NCBI RefSeq assembly: GCF_003391335.1
Contig: NZ_CP028374.1
Span: 1-64,000, forward strand
Source of the DNA: Candidatus Purcelliella pentastirinorum
GTDB taxonomy: Bacteria; Pseudomonadota; Gammaproteobacteria; Enterobacterales; Enterobacteriaceae
DNA: 64,000 bases
Direction: 5' to 3'
Part shown: piece by piece, positions 36,831 to 47,046 of the stretch
Layout of the letters: each line of letters opens with the position of its first letter
How positions within the stretch are numbered: position 1 is the stretch's first letter
Program-made: the position numbers and the translations under genes
Notes under the pieces: generated by a model
Told to the model about the DNA's origin: nothing
The model's database searches: none
Seen by the model: the letters and a program-made list of their open reading frames with translations, nothing else

Positions 36831-39392
36831 TTAATTAGTAACTATGTTTAAAATTTTTTTAGGAATATATATTATTTTTATTATTTTTTTGTTATTTAAT
36901 GATTCATATATTTTATTTATTGCCATTTTTTTTATTTCTTTATCATTTAAATTATTTGAAATATTTATTATTCCTTTTTTTTTCCCATTTATTTGTATAA
37001 TTACTACAAAATTTTTATAAATTATTTCTTTTTCACATATAGCTGGCCATTTAGTTTTTTCTATATCATATGTACCATATATTTCTTTCCATAAAATAAA
37101 GCAAAAATGTGGTGTAAATGGATAAAGCATTTTTATTATTATAGTTATTATTTTTTTAATAAATTTTTTATTTTGTATTATATAATCAAATATTTTTGTT
37201 AATTCATTAATTAATTTCATTATTGATGAAATAGCTGTATTAAAACTTTGTTTCATTTCAATATCTTTTGATACTTTATTAATAGTTTCATATAATTTTT
37301 TTTCAAAAATTATTTGTTTATTAATACTAAAATAGGTTATTATTGATGTTTTATATTTATATTTTTTATATCTAAAAACTATTTTCCAAAAACGATGAAG
37401 AAATCTATTCATACCAATAATTCCTGATTCATTCCAATCTAATGGCATGTTAACCGGAGCTGCAAACATTATAAATAATCTTATTGTATCAGCGCCGTAT
37501 TTTTTTATTATTTCTTCTGGATTTATTCCATTGTTTTTAGATTTAGACATCTTTTTTTTTCCATCATAAATTATTTTTTTACCATATATATGTTTTATAT
37601 TTATTATTTTACCTATTTTATTTCTTTTAATAATTACATCTTCAGGAGAAATCCAAATACGTTCATTATTTTTACTTATATAATAAAAAGTATCAGAAAT
37701 AACCATTCCCTGACATAATAATTTTTTAGCTGGTTCAGATGTTTTTACAAATCCAAAATCTCTTAATAACTTATGATAAAATCTAAAATATAATAAATGC
37801 ATTGTTGCATGTTCTATTCCTCCAATATAATAATCTATTGGTAGCCAATAATCTGATGTTTTTGAATCTAACATGCCTTTTTTATAATTAGGACAAGTAT
37901 ATCTTGCATAGTACCATGAAGATTCAAAAAAGGTATCCAATGTATCTCTTTCAAGAGAAAATTTTTCTTTATTAATTTTAATTTTATTTGGTTTATATTT
38001 TAATTTAATTTTTTTATTTCTTTTTTTAATTTTTATATTTTCTGGTAGAATTATTGGAAGTTTATTTTCTGGTACTGTTTTAATTTTACCAGATTTAGAT
38101 ATAGCAATAGGAATTGGAGTACCCCAATAACGTTGTCTTGAAATATTCCAATCACGTAATTTATATTTAATTTTTTTTATCCCTTGTTTTGTCATTAATA
38201 ATCTATACTTTATAGATTTATTTAATTTATTTGTTTTTAAATTATTAATTTCATTAAAATTATATAATTTGTTTTTTTTACGGACTAACTTATCATCTAA
38301 ATATTTTACTTTTGGTAAATTATTTAAATAAATATTATATTTTTTAGCAAATAATAAATCTTTCTTATTATTATTTGGTATACATATTTTTGCATAATAA
38401 TTATAATCTGTTACATTAAAATTTGATATCCAAATAGGTATTTTATTTTCATTAACAGGATTTATTGCAAATAAATTTGTATTTATACCATAAATATTAT
38501 TTTTAGATGAATCATCAGTAAATTTAGTAAAATTTTTATATTTATTAACAAATTTTGATATTGAAATATTATTTTTTAATAAATATTTTGTTAATTTATG
38601 CCTTATAGATATTTTAATATATATAAAATCTTTAAGAAAATTTGGATTAGTAGTAAAAATTTTTATTTTTTTATCATTTTTTAATATTTTAAAGCAGATT
38701 TCTATTCCCTTAGTTCTACCAATCCAATTACGTTGCATGGTCTTTACTTCTTCAGGCCATAATGTTAAATTCTTTAATTCACTAAATAATTCTTCTGCAT
38801 ATTTAGTAATTTTTAAAAACCATTGTGATATTCTTTTTTGTATAATTTTTTCATCGCAACGCCAACATTTACCATTTATTACTTGTTCATTAGCTAAAAC
38901 TGTTTTATCATTTTTACACCAATTTACTAAAGACTTTTTTTTATATATTAACTTACTTTTATACAATTTTATAAAAAACCATTGTTCCCATTTATAATAT
39001 TCTGGTTTACATGTAATTAATTCTCTGTTCCAATCATATGAATAACCTAAAGATTTTAATTGTTTTTTCATTTTTTTTATATTTTTATATGTCCAATCCG
39101 ATGGTCTTTTATTATTTTTTATAGCTGCATTTTCAGCAGGCAAACCAAAAGCATCCCATCCCATAGGATGTAGAACATTTTTACCTAACATTCTTTGATA
39201 TCTTGCTATAACATCCCCAATAGTATAATTTCTAATGTGTCCCATATGTAAATTACCTGAAGGATATGGTATCATCGATAAACAGTAATATTTTTCTATA
39301 TATTTATCTTCTTTTGTTATAAAAGTTTTTTTTTTATTCCAAAATTTTTGTACAAATTTTTCTATTTCTTTATGATTGTATATTTTTTTCAT
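36831..39392 (-). CDS. leuS: Leucine--tRNA ligase with degenerate editing site
   Basis: Class I synthetase, 853 aa (E. coli 860). The HIGH motif Y-P-S-G-N-L-H-M-G-H and K-M-S-K-S are intact, as are the zinc cysteines (N-W-C-K-N-D and C-W-R-C). The CP1 editing domain is kept in length and numbering matches E. coli, but key residues are changed. The T-T-R-P-D-T motif (247-252) reads T-T-N-P-N-F, G-T-G (331-333) reads N-Y-Y, and D342 reads N; D345 remains. Aminoacylation is expected, but hydrolysis of mischarged tRNA-Leu is doubtful. Confidence 0.96.
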   Translation of the reverse strand: MKKIYNHKEIEKFVQKFWNKKKTFITKEDKYIEKYYCLSMIPYPSGNLHMGHIRNYTIGDVIARYQRMLGKNVLHPMGWDAFGLPAENAAIKNNKRPSDWTYKNIKKMKKQLKSLGYSYDWNRELITCKPEYYKWEQWFFIKLYKSKLIYKKKSLVNWCKNDKTVLANEQVINGKCWRCDEKIIQKRISQWFLKITKYAEELFSELKNLTLWPEEVKTMQRNWIGRTKGIEICFKILKNDKKIKIFTTNPNFLKDFIYIKISIRHKLTKYLLKNNISISKFVNKYKNFTKFTDDSSKNNIYGINTNLFAINPVNENKIPIWISNFNVTDYNYYAKICIPNNNKKDLLFAKKYNIYLNNLPKVKYLDDKLVRKKNKLYNFNEINNLKTNKLNKSIKYRLLMTKQGIKKIKYKLRDWNISRQRYWGTPIPIAISKSGKIKTVPENKLPIILPENIKIKKRNKKIKLKYKPNKIKINKEKFSLERDTLDTFFESSWYYARYTCPNYKKGMLDSKTSDYWLPIDYYIGGIEHATMHLLYFRFYHKLLRDFGFVKTSEPAKKLLCQGMVISDTFYYISKNNERIWISPEDVIIKRNKIGKIINIKHIYGKKIIYDGKKKMSKSKNNGINPEEIIKKYGADTIRLFIMFAAPVNMPLDWNESGIIGMNRFLHRFWKIVFRYKKYKYKTSIITYFSINKQIIFEKKLYETINKVSKDIEMKQSFNTAISSIMKLINELTKIFDYIIQNKKFIKKIITIIIKMLYPFTPHFCFILWKEIYGTYDIEKTKWPAICEKEIIYKNFVVIIQINGKKKGIINISNNLNDKEIKKMAINKIYESLNNKKIIKIIYIPKKILNIVTN

Positions 39393-39451
39393 AAATTTTT
39401 TCTGAAGTTTGAATTTAAAATTTCAATATATTATTTAACTATTAAAATATT

Positions 39452-40855
39452 TCAATTAATTAAATTAATTAAATACTTAGTATAACTATATATTTTTTTT
39501 AATAATTTTTGATTATTTAAATTATTTTTATAATATAAATGTAATTTTTTTATTTTTATTAAATAATTTTTTATATAAGGAAAATTAAAATATTTTTTTT
39601 TATGTTTATCCCATTTTTTTTTTTCAGTGTTATTTAATGTATAATAAAAATTACGAGCTCTATAACGAAATAGTAAATTTTTAAATCTTTCATCGTATTT
39701 ATCTAAATCAATTAATTTTAATTTATTAACATTTGTTTTTCTAATTATTTCCATTAATTGATAATCTTTATTTGTAAAAAACCTTTTATATAATTGACAA
39801 TCTATATTATCTTTATATTTAAAATCATTTATTTTATGATAATCATAAATATTTTTTATTTTTTTATGAATCTTATATTTTTTTATAAAATCAATATTTT
39901 TCATATATTTTTTTTTATTTATTTTTAATCTTTTACAAGAAATTTCATTTAATAAATTTATTGGTATAATTATTGGACATTTATTTAGATAAATTTCTAT
40001 TATGGATGATTTTTTATTTTTATTAAATAAATATTTTTCTTTATCATTTATATTATTATTTAGAAATAATGAAATATCTTTCATTATATTAAGTGCAACA
40101 AGTACATTTTTTTTGTAAATCTTAATAGGTAAAATTATATTTATAATGTTTTTTTTTACATCAAAAATATTAGAAATATATATAAATGGTATATTTTTAT
40201 TTTTTTTTATTAAAGATAATAATTGATTTTTTTTTCTATTATTAAATAAAAAATTGAAGAATTTAGGTTTCTTTTTTTTAATTGATTTTATTATCAATAT
40301 AGTAGCATATACGTCAGACATTGCATCATGTGAATCTATATTTTTATATTTGTTTATTTTCACAAAATCTTCCAAGCGAAAACTAGGAATTCCATTTTTT
40401 TTGTACGGCCATTTTATATTTTTAGGACATAATAAATAACAACTACGAATAATATTTATTAAATCCCAATTATTATTACCATTATACCAACTCCACATAT
40501 ATGGATGGAAAAAATTACGATAAAAAATGTTACGAGTAAAAAAATCATCAAATTTTATATTATTATATCCTATTATACAATTTTTTTTTTTTAAAAATAA
40601 CTTATATATTAATTTTGCAAATTTTGATTCAGAAACTCCTAATAAATTAGCTTTTTGAGGAGATATTTTATGAGTTAATACGGATTCCGGATTTGGCAAA
40701 TAATCATCAGGTAATTTACAATAATAAATTTTAGGTTTATCAATAATATTAAAATCAAAATCTGTACGAATAGCTGCAAATTGTGCTGGTTTATCCAAAC
40801 TAGGATTTATACCAAAAGTTTCATAATCGTAAAATAAAAAAGTATTTTTAATCAT
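39452..40855 (-). CDS. sbcB: Exodeoxyribonuclease I
   Basis: 3'-5' single-strand DNA exonuclease used in recombination and mismatch repair. It is 467 aa (E. coli 475). The DEDDh exonuclease domain begins F-Y-D-Y-E-T-F-G-I-N-P, with I-G-Y-N-N-I-K-F-D-D and H-D-A-M-S-D-V further on. The C-terminal half is diverged and Lys/Asn/Ile-rich but keeps R-Y-R-A-R-N-F. It is divergent from xthA. Confidence 0.94.
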   Translation of the reverse strand: MIKNTFLFYDYETFGINPSLDKPAQFAAIRTDFDFNIIDKPKIYYCKLPDDYLPNPESVLTHKISPQKANLLGVSESKFAKLIYKLFLKKKNCIIGYNNIKFDDFFTRNIFYRNFFHPYMWSWYNGNNNWDLINIIRSCYLLCPKNIKWPYKKNGIPSFRLEDFVKINKYKNIDSHDAMSDVYATILIIKSIKKKKPKFFNFLFNNRKKNQLLSLIKKNKNIPFIYISNIFDVKKNIINIILPIKIYKKNVLVALNIMKDISLFLNNNINDKEKYLFNKNKKSSIIEIYLNKCPIIIPINLLNEISCKRLKINKKKYMKNIDFIKKYKIHKKIKNIYDYHKINDFKYKDNIDCQLYKRFFTNKDYQLMEIIRKTNVNKLKLIDLDKYDERFKNLLFRYRARNFYYTLNNTEKKKWDKHKKKYFNFPYIKNYLIKIKKLHLYYKNNLNNQKLLKKIYSYTKYLINLIN

Positions 40856-40950
40856 TTTAAACTTATAATATTTCTGTTTATTATTTTATATAGTATATTA
40901 TTGTATTTATGTTTTAAACACTACATAAATAAAATAATAAAACTTATAAA

Positions 40951-41757
40951 ATGAAATTTTTATCTTTTAATATTAACAGTATTAGAATTAGGTTGCATCA
41001 AATAAAAGAAATTATAAAAAAACATAATCCAGAAATTATAGCTTTACAAGAAACCAGAGTAGATAATAATTTATTTCCTGTAGATGATATATTTAAATTA
41101 GGATATAAAGCTTATTATTATGGTAAAAAGGGATATTGTGGAGTGGCATTTTTAAGTAAAATATGTCCTTTTTATGTTTTAAATGATTTTCCAAATTACA
41201 AAGAAAATAATGAATGTAGAATCATTACAATAAAAATTTCAACATATATAGGAAATATTACTTTAATAAATATATATGCACCTCAAGGTGAAAATCGCAA
41301 TAATTATATTAAATTTAATAATAAATCAGCTTTTTTTCTAAATTTATATATTTTTTTAAAAAGAATGATTAATCCAAAAGAATTAATTATTATCATGGGA
41401 GATATGAATATAAGTATGACTAATAATGATATAGGAATAGGTGAAAAAAATCGTTTATTATGGTTAAAAAGAGGTAAATGTTCTTTTTTACCTGAAGAAA
41501 GATCATGGATGCAAAAAATATTTGATTGGGGATTTATAGATGCATGGAGATTTAAAAATATAAATAATTATTTTAGTTTTTCTTGGTTTGATTACAGATC
41601 TTATGGATTTTTAAAAAATAAAGGATTAAGAATTGATTATATATTAATTAGCAAACCATTAATTCGGTATTACCATAATACTGGTATTGATTATTATATA
41701 AGAAATATGAATAGACCTTCAGATCATGCGCCAATTTGGATTGAATTGGATATTTAA
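40951..41757 (+). CDS. xthA: Exodeoxyribonuclease III
   Basis: AP endonuclease and 3'-repair exonuclease, 268 aa, the same length as E. coli XthA. The N-terminal F-N-I-N-S-I-R, A-L-Q-E-T-R, G-D-M-N-I-S and terminal S-D-H-A-P-I-W motifs contain the catalytic Asn, Glu, Asp and His. This is likely a main base-excision repair enzyme of the symbiont. Confidence 0.97.
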   Translation: MKFLSFNINSIRIRLHQIKEIIKKHNPEIIALQETRVDNNLFPVDDIFKLGYKAYYYGKKGYCGVAFLSKICPFYVLNDFPNYKENNECRIITIKISTYIGNITLINIYAPQGENRNNYIKFNNKSAFFLNLYIFLKRMINPKELIIIMGDMNISMTNNDIGIGEKNRLLWLKRGKCSFLPEERSWMQKIFDWGFIDAWRFKNINNYFSFSWFDYRSYGFLKNKGLRIDYILISKPLIRYYHNTGIDYYIRNMNRPSDHAPIWIELDI

Positions 41758-41789
41758 AATTATAACTTATTAATTTAACATAACAAAAT

Positions 41790-43811
41790 TTATTTAATAT
41801 TGAGCAAAGATAAATCACATATACAAGAGAATAATTTCAATAATTTCTTAAGAATTGTTAATCTATTAATTCTTATTATCTTTATTGGATCGTTTATCAT
41901 AGTATTTTTTAAATAATTTTCAACTATGTAATTTAAAGAAGATAATTCTATTATTATACTTTTATAATCTTTTTTTTGTAATAGTTTTTCAATTTTTTTT
42001 TTTGATATATATAAGTTATTTACAAGTAATATTTCATATTCATTTTGTAAATTTTTTTTATTAATTTTTTTATTTATTTTTTCATTAGATTTTAATAGAA
42101 ATTTAAATATTCTTTTACTTGTTAAAATTAGTTTATTTAAAATATTTGATTTATAAAAATATGATATTACGGAAATTTTTTTATCAATATCAATAAAAAA
42201 TTTATCATTTTTATAAAAAATTGCATTTATATAATTTTTATTATGACCTTCTTTATTATACAAATTAATCATTCTTTTTAATAAAAAATTAAATACATCA
42301 TTAGTCACATTTAAGTTAAACAAATTATGATTAAATAATAATTTATTTTCTTCTATTATTTTTTTTACATCAATCAACAATTTGTTATGTAAAATTATTT
42401 TTATTATACTTATAGCTGATCTTCTTAATCCAAATGGATCATTACCCCCCTTAGGGTATATATTTATACCAATCATTCCAACTAAATTATCTATTTTATC
42501 TGCTATAGCTAATAACAATGATATATGATTAGATGGTATTTTTTTTACAAATAAACTGGGATAATATTGTTCTTTTAAAGAAAGAGCAATATTTTTATTT
42601 TCATTATCTTTTAATGCATGATACATACCTATAATACCCTGCATATCAGGAAATTCAAATACCATTCTTGTTAATAAATCACATTTAGATAACATTGCCG
42701 CACGTTTAATGTTTGTTATGTCAACATTTATTATTTTTGCTATTTTAAGAGATATATTTTTTATTCTTTTTGTTTTTTCTAACATGGTACCTAATTTTTC
42801 ATGAAATAAGATATTATTTAAAGATAAATAATAGAATTCTAATGAATTTTTATAATCTTGATTTATTAAAAATTCAATATCTTTAAAACGATTGCATAAA
42901 ACAATTTCATGTTCTTTTATTATTTTTTTATATTTTTTTATTTCTATATTTATTATAAAAATAAAATAAGGTACTAATATATTATTATTGTTATATATAG
43001 GAATAAATTTATATAAATTTCTCATAACGTAAATTAATATTTCTTTAGGTATATGAAGATATTTTTTTTTAAATGATCCAATTAAAACTATAGGCCATTC
43101 TGTTAATGAAGCAATTTCATTTATTAATTTATTTTCTGACTTAATTTTCCCATTAATTTTATTAATTTTATTTACAATCATGTTTTTTATTTTTTCTTTT
43201 CTTTTTTTATTTTTTACTATTACTTTTCCTTTATTAAATAAAATTTCAGGATATTCATCAGCATGTTTAAGAATTATATTTTGTTTACCCATAAATCTAT
43301 GTCCAAATGTTGATCTAGAAGATTTTATACCAAAAATATCAATATTTATTATTTTTTTATCTAACATTATTAATAAAGAATGTACTGGACGAAGAAATCT
43401 ATTATTTGTATTTCCCCATCTCATATATGTTTTTTTTTGCATTTTATGCAATATTTTATTTACTAAAATTGCTAGTATTTTTTTTATATACTTTTTATAT
43501 TTTATTAATTGATTACTATTATTTTTTACATTAATATTATAATTATTTTGATTTATTTTAACTATATATTTATTAAATATTTTAAGATTATTTAATAAAT
43601 ATGTTTTATTTATATTTTTTTTAAATTTTAAATTATATATTTTTAAAGATATTCTGCGAGATGAATAATAATTATTTATTTTTTTATAGATAAAACTAAA
43701 TTCATCTAATTCCCTTATAAAATTAATATAAAGTTCGTTGGAAATTACTTTTAATTGTTTATAAGGTAGTTCTTCTGTTCCTATTTCTATTACAAATATA
43801 CCTTTTTTCAT
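41790..43811 (-). CDS. glyS: Glycine--tRNA ligase beta subunit
   Basis: Large subunit of the bacterial alpha2beta2 glycyl-tRNA synthetase, 673 aa (E. coli 689). The start F-V-I-E-I-G-T-E-E-L-P, the D-L-L-T-R-M-V-F-E-F-P segment and G-G-N-D-P-F-G-L-R-R are family signatures. The middle is strongly Lys/Asn/Ile-biased. It is 24 bases downstream of glyQ in a two-gene operon. Confidence 0.96.
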   Translation of the reverse strand: MKKGIFVIEIGTEELPYKQLKVISNELYINFIRELDEFSFIYKKINNYYSSRRISLKIYNLKFKKNINKTYLLNNLKIFNKYIVKINQNNYNINVKNNSNQLIKYKKYIKKILAILVNKILHKMQKKTYMRWGNTNNRFLRPVHSLLIMLDKKIINIDIFGIKSSRSTFGHRFMGKQNIILKHADEYPEILFNKGKVIVKNKKRKEKIKNMIVNKINKINGKIKSENKLINEIASLTEWPIVLIGSFKKKYLHIPKEILIYVMRNLYKFIPIYNNNNILVPYFIFIINIEIKKYKKIIKEHEIVLCNRFKDIEFLINQDYKNSLEFYYLSLNNILFHEKLGTMLEKTKRIKNISLKIAKIINVDITNIKRAAMLSKCDLLTRMVFEFPDMQGIIGMYHALKDNENKNIALSLKEQYYPSLFVKKIPSNHISLLLAIADKIDNLVGMIGINIYPKGGNDPFGLRRSAISIIKIILHNKLLIDVKKIIEENKLLFNHNLFNLNVTNDVFNFLLKRMINLYNKEGHNKNYINAIFYKNDKFFIDIDKKISVISYFYKSNILNKLILTSKRIFKFLLKSNEKINKKINKKNLQNEYEILLVNNLYISKKKIEKLLQKKDYKSIIIELSSLNYIVENYLKNTMINDPIKIIRINRLTILKKLLKLFSCICDLSLLNIK

Positions 43812-43835
43812 ATAATAATAATTCCAATTGAAATT

Positions 43836-44726
43836 TTATTTATTTATTGATAAATAAAATCTATTTGTTAATATTTTCATTAGATTTCTTATACATAAAA
43901 TATAATTTTGTCTTTCTATTACTGAAATCACATTACGTGCATCTAATAAATTAAATACATGTATTATTTTTAATATATTTTCATATATTGGATAAATTAA
44001 TAATTTGTTTTTTTTTAATAAACGATTAATTTCTTTTTCATATTGATTAAAAATATTTATTAAAAAATCAATATTTGAATATTCAAAATTATATATAGAA
44101 TATTCAAATTCATTTTTTTTAAAAATTTCACCATATGTTATTTTATTAAATTTATTATTATCCCAAATTATGTCATAAATATTTTCAATTTCCTGGACAT
44201 GCATAGCAATACGTTCCAAACCGTATGTTATTTCACCCGTAATAGGTTTACAATTAATACAACCGACTTGTTGAAAATAAGTAAACTGTGATATTTCCAT
44301 ACCATTTAACCAAATTTCCCAACCTATTCCACATGCACCTAATGTAGGATTTTCCCAATTATCTTCTATAAAACGTAAATCATTGTTTTTTAAATCTATT
44401 TTTAAAAATTTTAATGAATTAATGTATAAATCTTGAAAATTTCTGGGTGATGGTTTAATTATAACTTGTAATTGATAATAATGTTGCAATCGATTATTTT
44501 TCATACCGTATCTACCATCATTGGGACGTCTTGATGGTTGTACATAAACTGCAGAAAAAGGATTAGTACCTAAAGCTTTTAAACAAGTTAGAGGATGAGA
44601 AGTTCCTGCTCCTACTTCTATATCTATAGCTTGATAAATATGACATCCATGTTCAGACCAATATTGTTGTAATAAATAAATTATTTTTTGAAAAGTAAAA
44701 TTATTTTTTTTAAAATTTTTATTCAT
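43836..44726 (-). CDS. glyQ: Glycine--tRNA ligase alpha subunit
   Basis: Catalytic class II subunit, 296 aa (E. coli 303). Highly conserved stretches include [33 protein letters not shown] and [14 protein letters not shown]. It pairs with glyS directly downstream. Confidence 0.98.
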   Translation of the reverse strand: MNKNFKKNNFTFQKIIYLLQQYWSEHGCHIYQAIDIEVGAGTSHPLTCLKALGTNPFSAVYVQPSRRPNDGRYGMKNNRLQHYYQLQVIIKPSPRNFQDLYINSLKFLKIDLKNNDLRFIEDNWENPTLGACGIGWEIWLNGMEISQFTYFQQVGCINCKPITGEITYGLERIAMHVQEIENIYDIIWDNNKFNKITYGEIFKKNEFEYSIYNFEYSNIDFLINIFNQYEKEINRLLKKNKLLIYPIYENILKIIHVFNLLDARNVISVIERQNYILCIRNLMKILTNRFYLSINK

Positions 44727-44846
44727 AAAAAATATTTAGATTTAAAATATATATTAAATTTATAATTTTTAATTTTAATATATAAATTTAAAATAATTTT
44801 ATTTAAATTATAAATTAAAACTTATATAAAAATTAAAATTATTATT

Positions 44847-45365
44847 TTATTCGTTAAAATATTTTAACAAGCTTTTACTCCAATTATACACACGTTTTTT
44901 AGTTAAATGTGACTGACGATCTTCATCTATAACTAAACCTAAAAATTCTTTTGAATTAATTAATGATCTAGATTTTTTAAAATTATAATTTTTTATAGAC
45001 CAATTACCAACAATACAACCATTATTTTTTTTAATGATATTATATATTATTCTCATAGCATCACAAAAATATTCTGTATAATCTTCTTGATCTCCACAAC
45101 CAAAAATAGCGATTTTTTTATTAAAGAAATCAATTTTTTTTAAATATGGTAAAAAATTATCCCAATCAAATTGAACTTCACCATAATACCATGTAGATAT
45201 ACCAAATATTAAAATATTAAATGATTCAATATCTTTCTTTTTACTTTTAGATATATTGTATAATTTAACTTTAAATTTATTTTTTTTAAATTGTTTTTTA
45301 ATTTGTTTTGCTACTTTTTTTGTATTACCAGTATTTGTACCAAAAAATATTCCTATTTTTTTCAT
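44847..45365 (-). CDS. fldA: Flavodoxin
   Basis: FMN-binding electron carrier, 172 aa (E. coli FldA 176). The phosphate loop is F-F-G-T-N-T-G-N-T. The isoalloxazine loops are S-T-W-Y-Y-G-E-V-Q and G-C-G-D-Q-E-D-Y-T-E-Y-F. In this context it is the likely electron donor for the radical-SAM enzymes LipA and MiaB, and perhaps for NrdB activation. Its FMN comes from the riboflavin pathway encoded in the same window. Confidence 0.96.
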   Translation of the reverse strand: MKKIGIFFGTNTGNTKKVAKQIKKQFKKNKFKVKLYNISKSKKKDIESFNILIFGISTWYYGEVQFDWDNFLPYLKKIDFFNKKIAIFGCGDQEDYTEYFCDAMRIIYNIIKKNNGCIVGNWSIKNYNFKKSRSLINSKEFLGLVIDEDRQSHLTKKRVYNWSKSLLKYFNE

Positions 45366-45417
45366 TACATAACTCTCTATTTTTTTCTTAATATTATTTT
45401 TAAAATAATATAATTAA

Positions 45418-46857
45418 TTAAAATATTTTTTTATAAATTTTATTTGTTTTTTTTATAAAAAACCAACCTATAATTAATAATATACAAATAAATGGTATAG
45501 ATGCAATAGCATAAGTACCATTTGGATAATCGAATATCATAATAACAAGAACAAATATTAAAAAAATAATGTCATCCATGAAGTGTATGGCGAACCTGTA
45601 AGTCTAAAATAAATTTTATTTTCTTTTACTTTGTTTATTTTAGATCTTAATTTTATTTGACATAATATAATAAATATCCAAGATGATAAAATACCCAATG
45701 ATGCAATATTTAATGCTATATTAAAAATTATTGATGGTATATAATAATTAAATATTACACCTATAAAATATATACTAATAGTAGTTAATATACCAGCATA
45801 AGGAATACCATTATCATTTATTTTATTCATATATTTTGGTGCCGACCCTCCCATAGACATTGAACGTAAAATTCTACCAGTTAAATATAAACCGTAATTT
45901 AAACTTGATAAAGCTGCTGTTAATACTACAATATTCATAATGCTATCTGCATATGGAATTTTTAAACTTAAGAAAACTGTAACAAAAGAACTTTGATTGG
46001 AATGATATTTACACCAAGGTATTAGTAATAATAATATTATTATAGAACCAATATAAAATATACCTATACACCATGTTATACTATCTATTGCTTTAGGTAA
46101 AATTGTATTACAATTTTTACATTATCCTGCTGCTGTGCCTATTAATTCTATTGATGAAAATGAAAAAATAATACTTTGAGTTACAGCGATAGATCTAATA
46201 ATACCCAGAGGGAAGATACCACCTTGATCTAATAAAAGATGATATCCAGGAATAAATCCTTGTAATGTGTTACCAATAATTATAAAAAATATTCTACATA
46301 ATATAAAAATTATTATAGCCAATACCTTGATTATAATAAAATAAAACTCTAATTCAGCAAACCACTTTACTGTTAACATATTCATTATACTTATAATAAA
46401 TAATGTTATTAATGAAAATATCCATTGAGATATATGAGAAAATATAGTCCAATATTGCATATATATAGAAATTGCAGTGATATCCACAATACCTGTCATA
46501 GCCCAATTGATAAAATACATCCATCCTGTAATATAAGATGCTTTTTCACCAAAAAATTCTCTTGCATAAGATACAAAATTACTACTAGATACTCTGTGTA
46601 ATATTAATTCTCCCAAGGAGCTTAAAATAAAAAAAGAAAAAATACCACAAATCAAATAAATAAATATTGATGATGGACCAGTTTGTTGTAATTCGTTTCC
46701 AGTTCCTAAAAATAATCCAGAACCAATTGATCCTCCAATAGCTATCATTTGTAATTGACGATTATTAATTGTTTTTTTATATCCTATATCATGTGAACTT
46801 AACCATTTTTTTTTTAGTAAAATATCTTTTTCTTTTATTTTTTTTAATTTTTTGCAT
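45418..46857 (-). pseudogene. ansP: L-asparagine permease AnsP, broken by two frameshifts and one nonsense codon
   Basis: The remains read as E. coli AnsP nearly end to end. From the ATG at 46857, a 10-A run (46806-46815) puts the frame out. W-L-S-S-H-D-I-G-Y then M-I-A-I-G-G-S-I-G-S-G-L-F-L-G continue in the restored frame up to G-T-A-A-G. There a TAA (46122-46124) replaces the expected Glu codon; the same frame then continues without change as C-K-N, I-P-W and M-N-I-V-V-L-T-A-A. Near the C-terminus a run of 7 T (coding strand; 45560-45566) is one base short of what would keep the frame, which then reads F-D-Y-P-N-G-T-Y-A. About 480 codons are recoverable, so loss is recent. The open pieces 45558-45938 and 46122-46748 are parts of this one gene. 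Confidence 0.93.
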
Positions 46858-47046
46858 TATAATGTCCTTTATTAATAAAATTTTATTTATTATTTTGCTA
46901 TATAAAATATTATTTATGATTTTATTTAAAATCATATATTTAAAGTCATATTATAAATTTAAAGATAATTTAATCTTTTATTAATATTTAATTTTTTTTA
47001 TATTTAATTTAAATGTTTATTTAATTTATAAAATTATATTGAAATT

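Noticed and set aside
45558-46748. Two separate small permease genes
   Set aside because: The pieces 46122-46748 and 45558-45938 are in the same frame, separated only by a TAA and 61 further readable AnsP codons, so they are one broken gene.
46769-46984. Plus-strand open frame of 71 codons, rich in Phe/Leu/Ile
   Set aside because: It overlaps the 5' end of the ansP pseudogene and its upstream gap; it has no family resemblance and arises from T-rich sequence.
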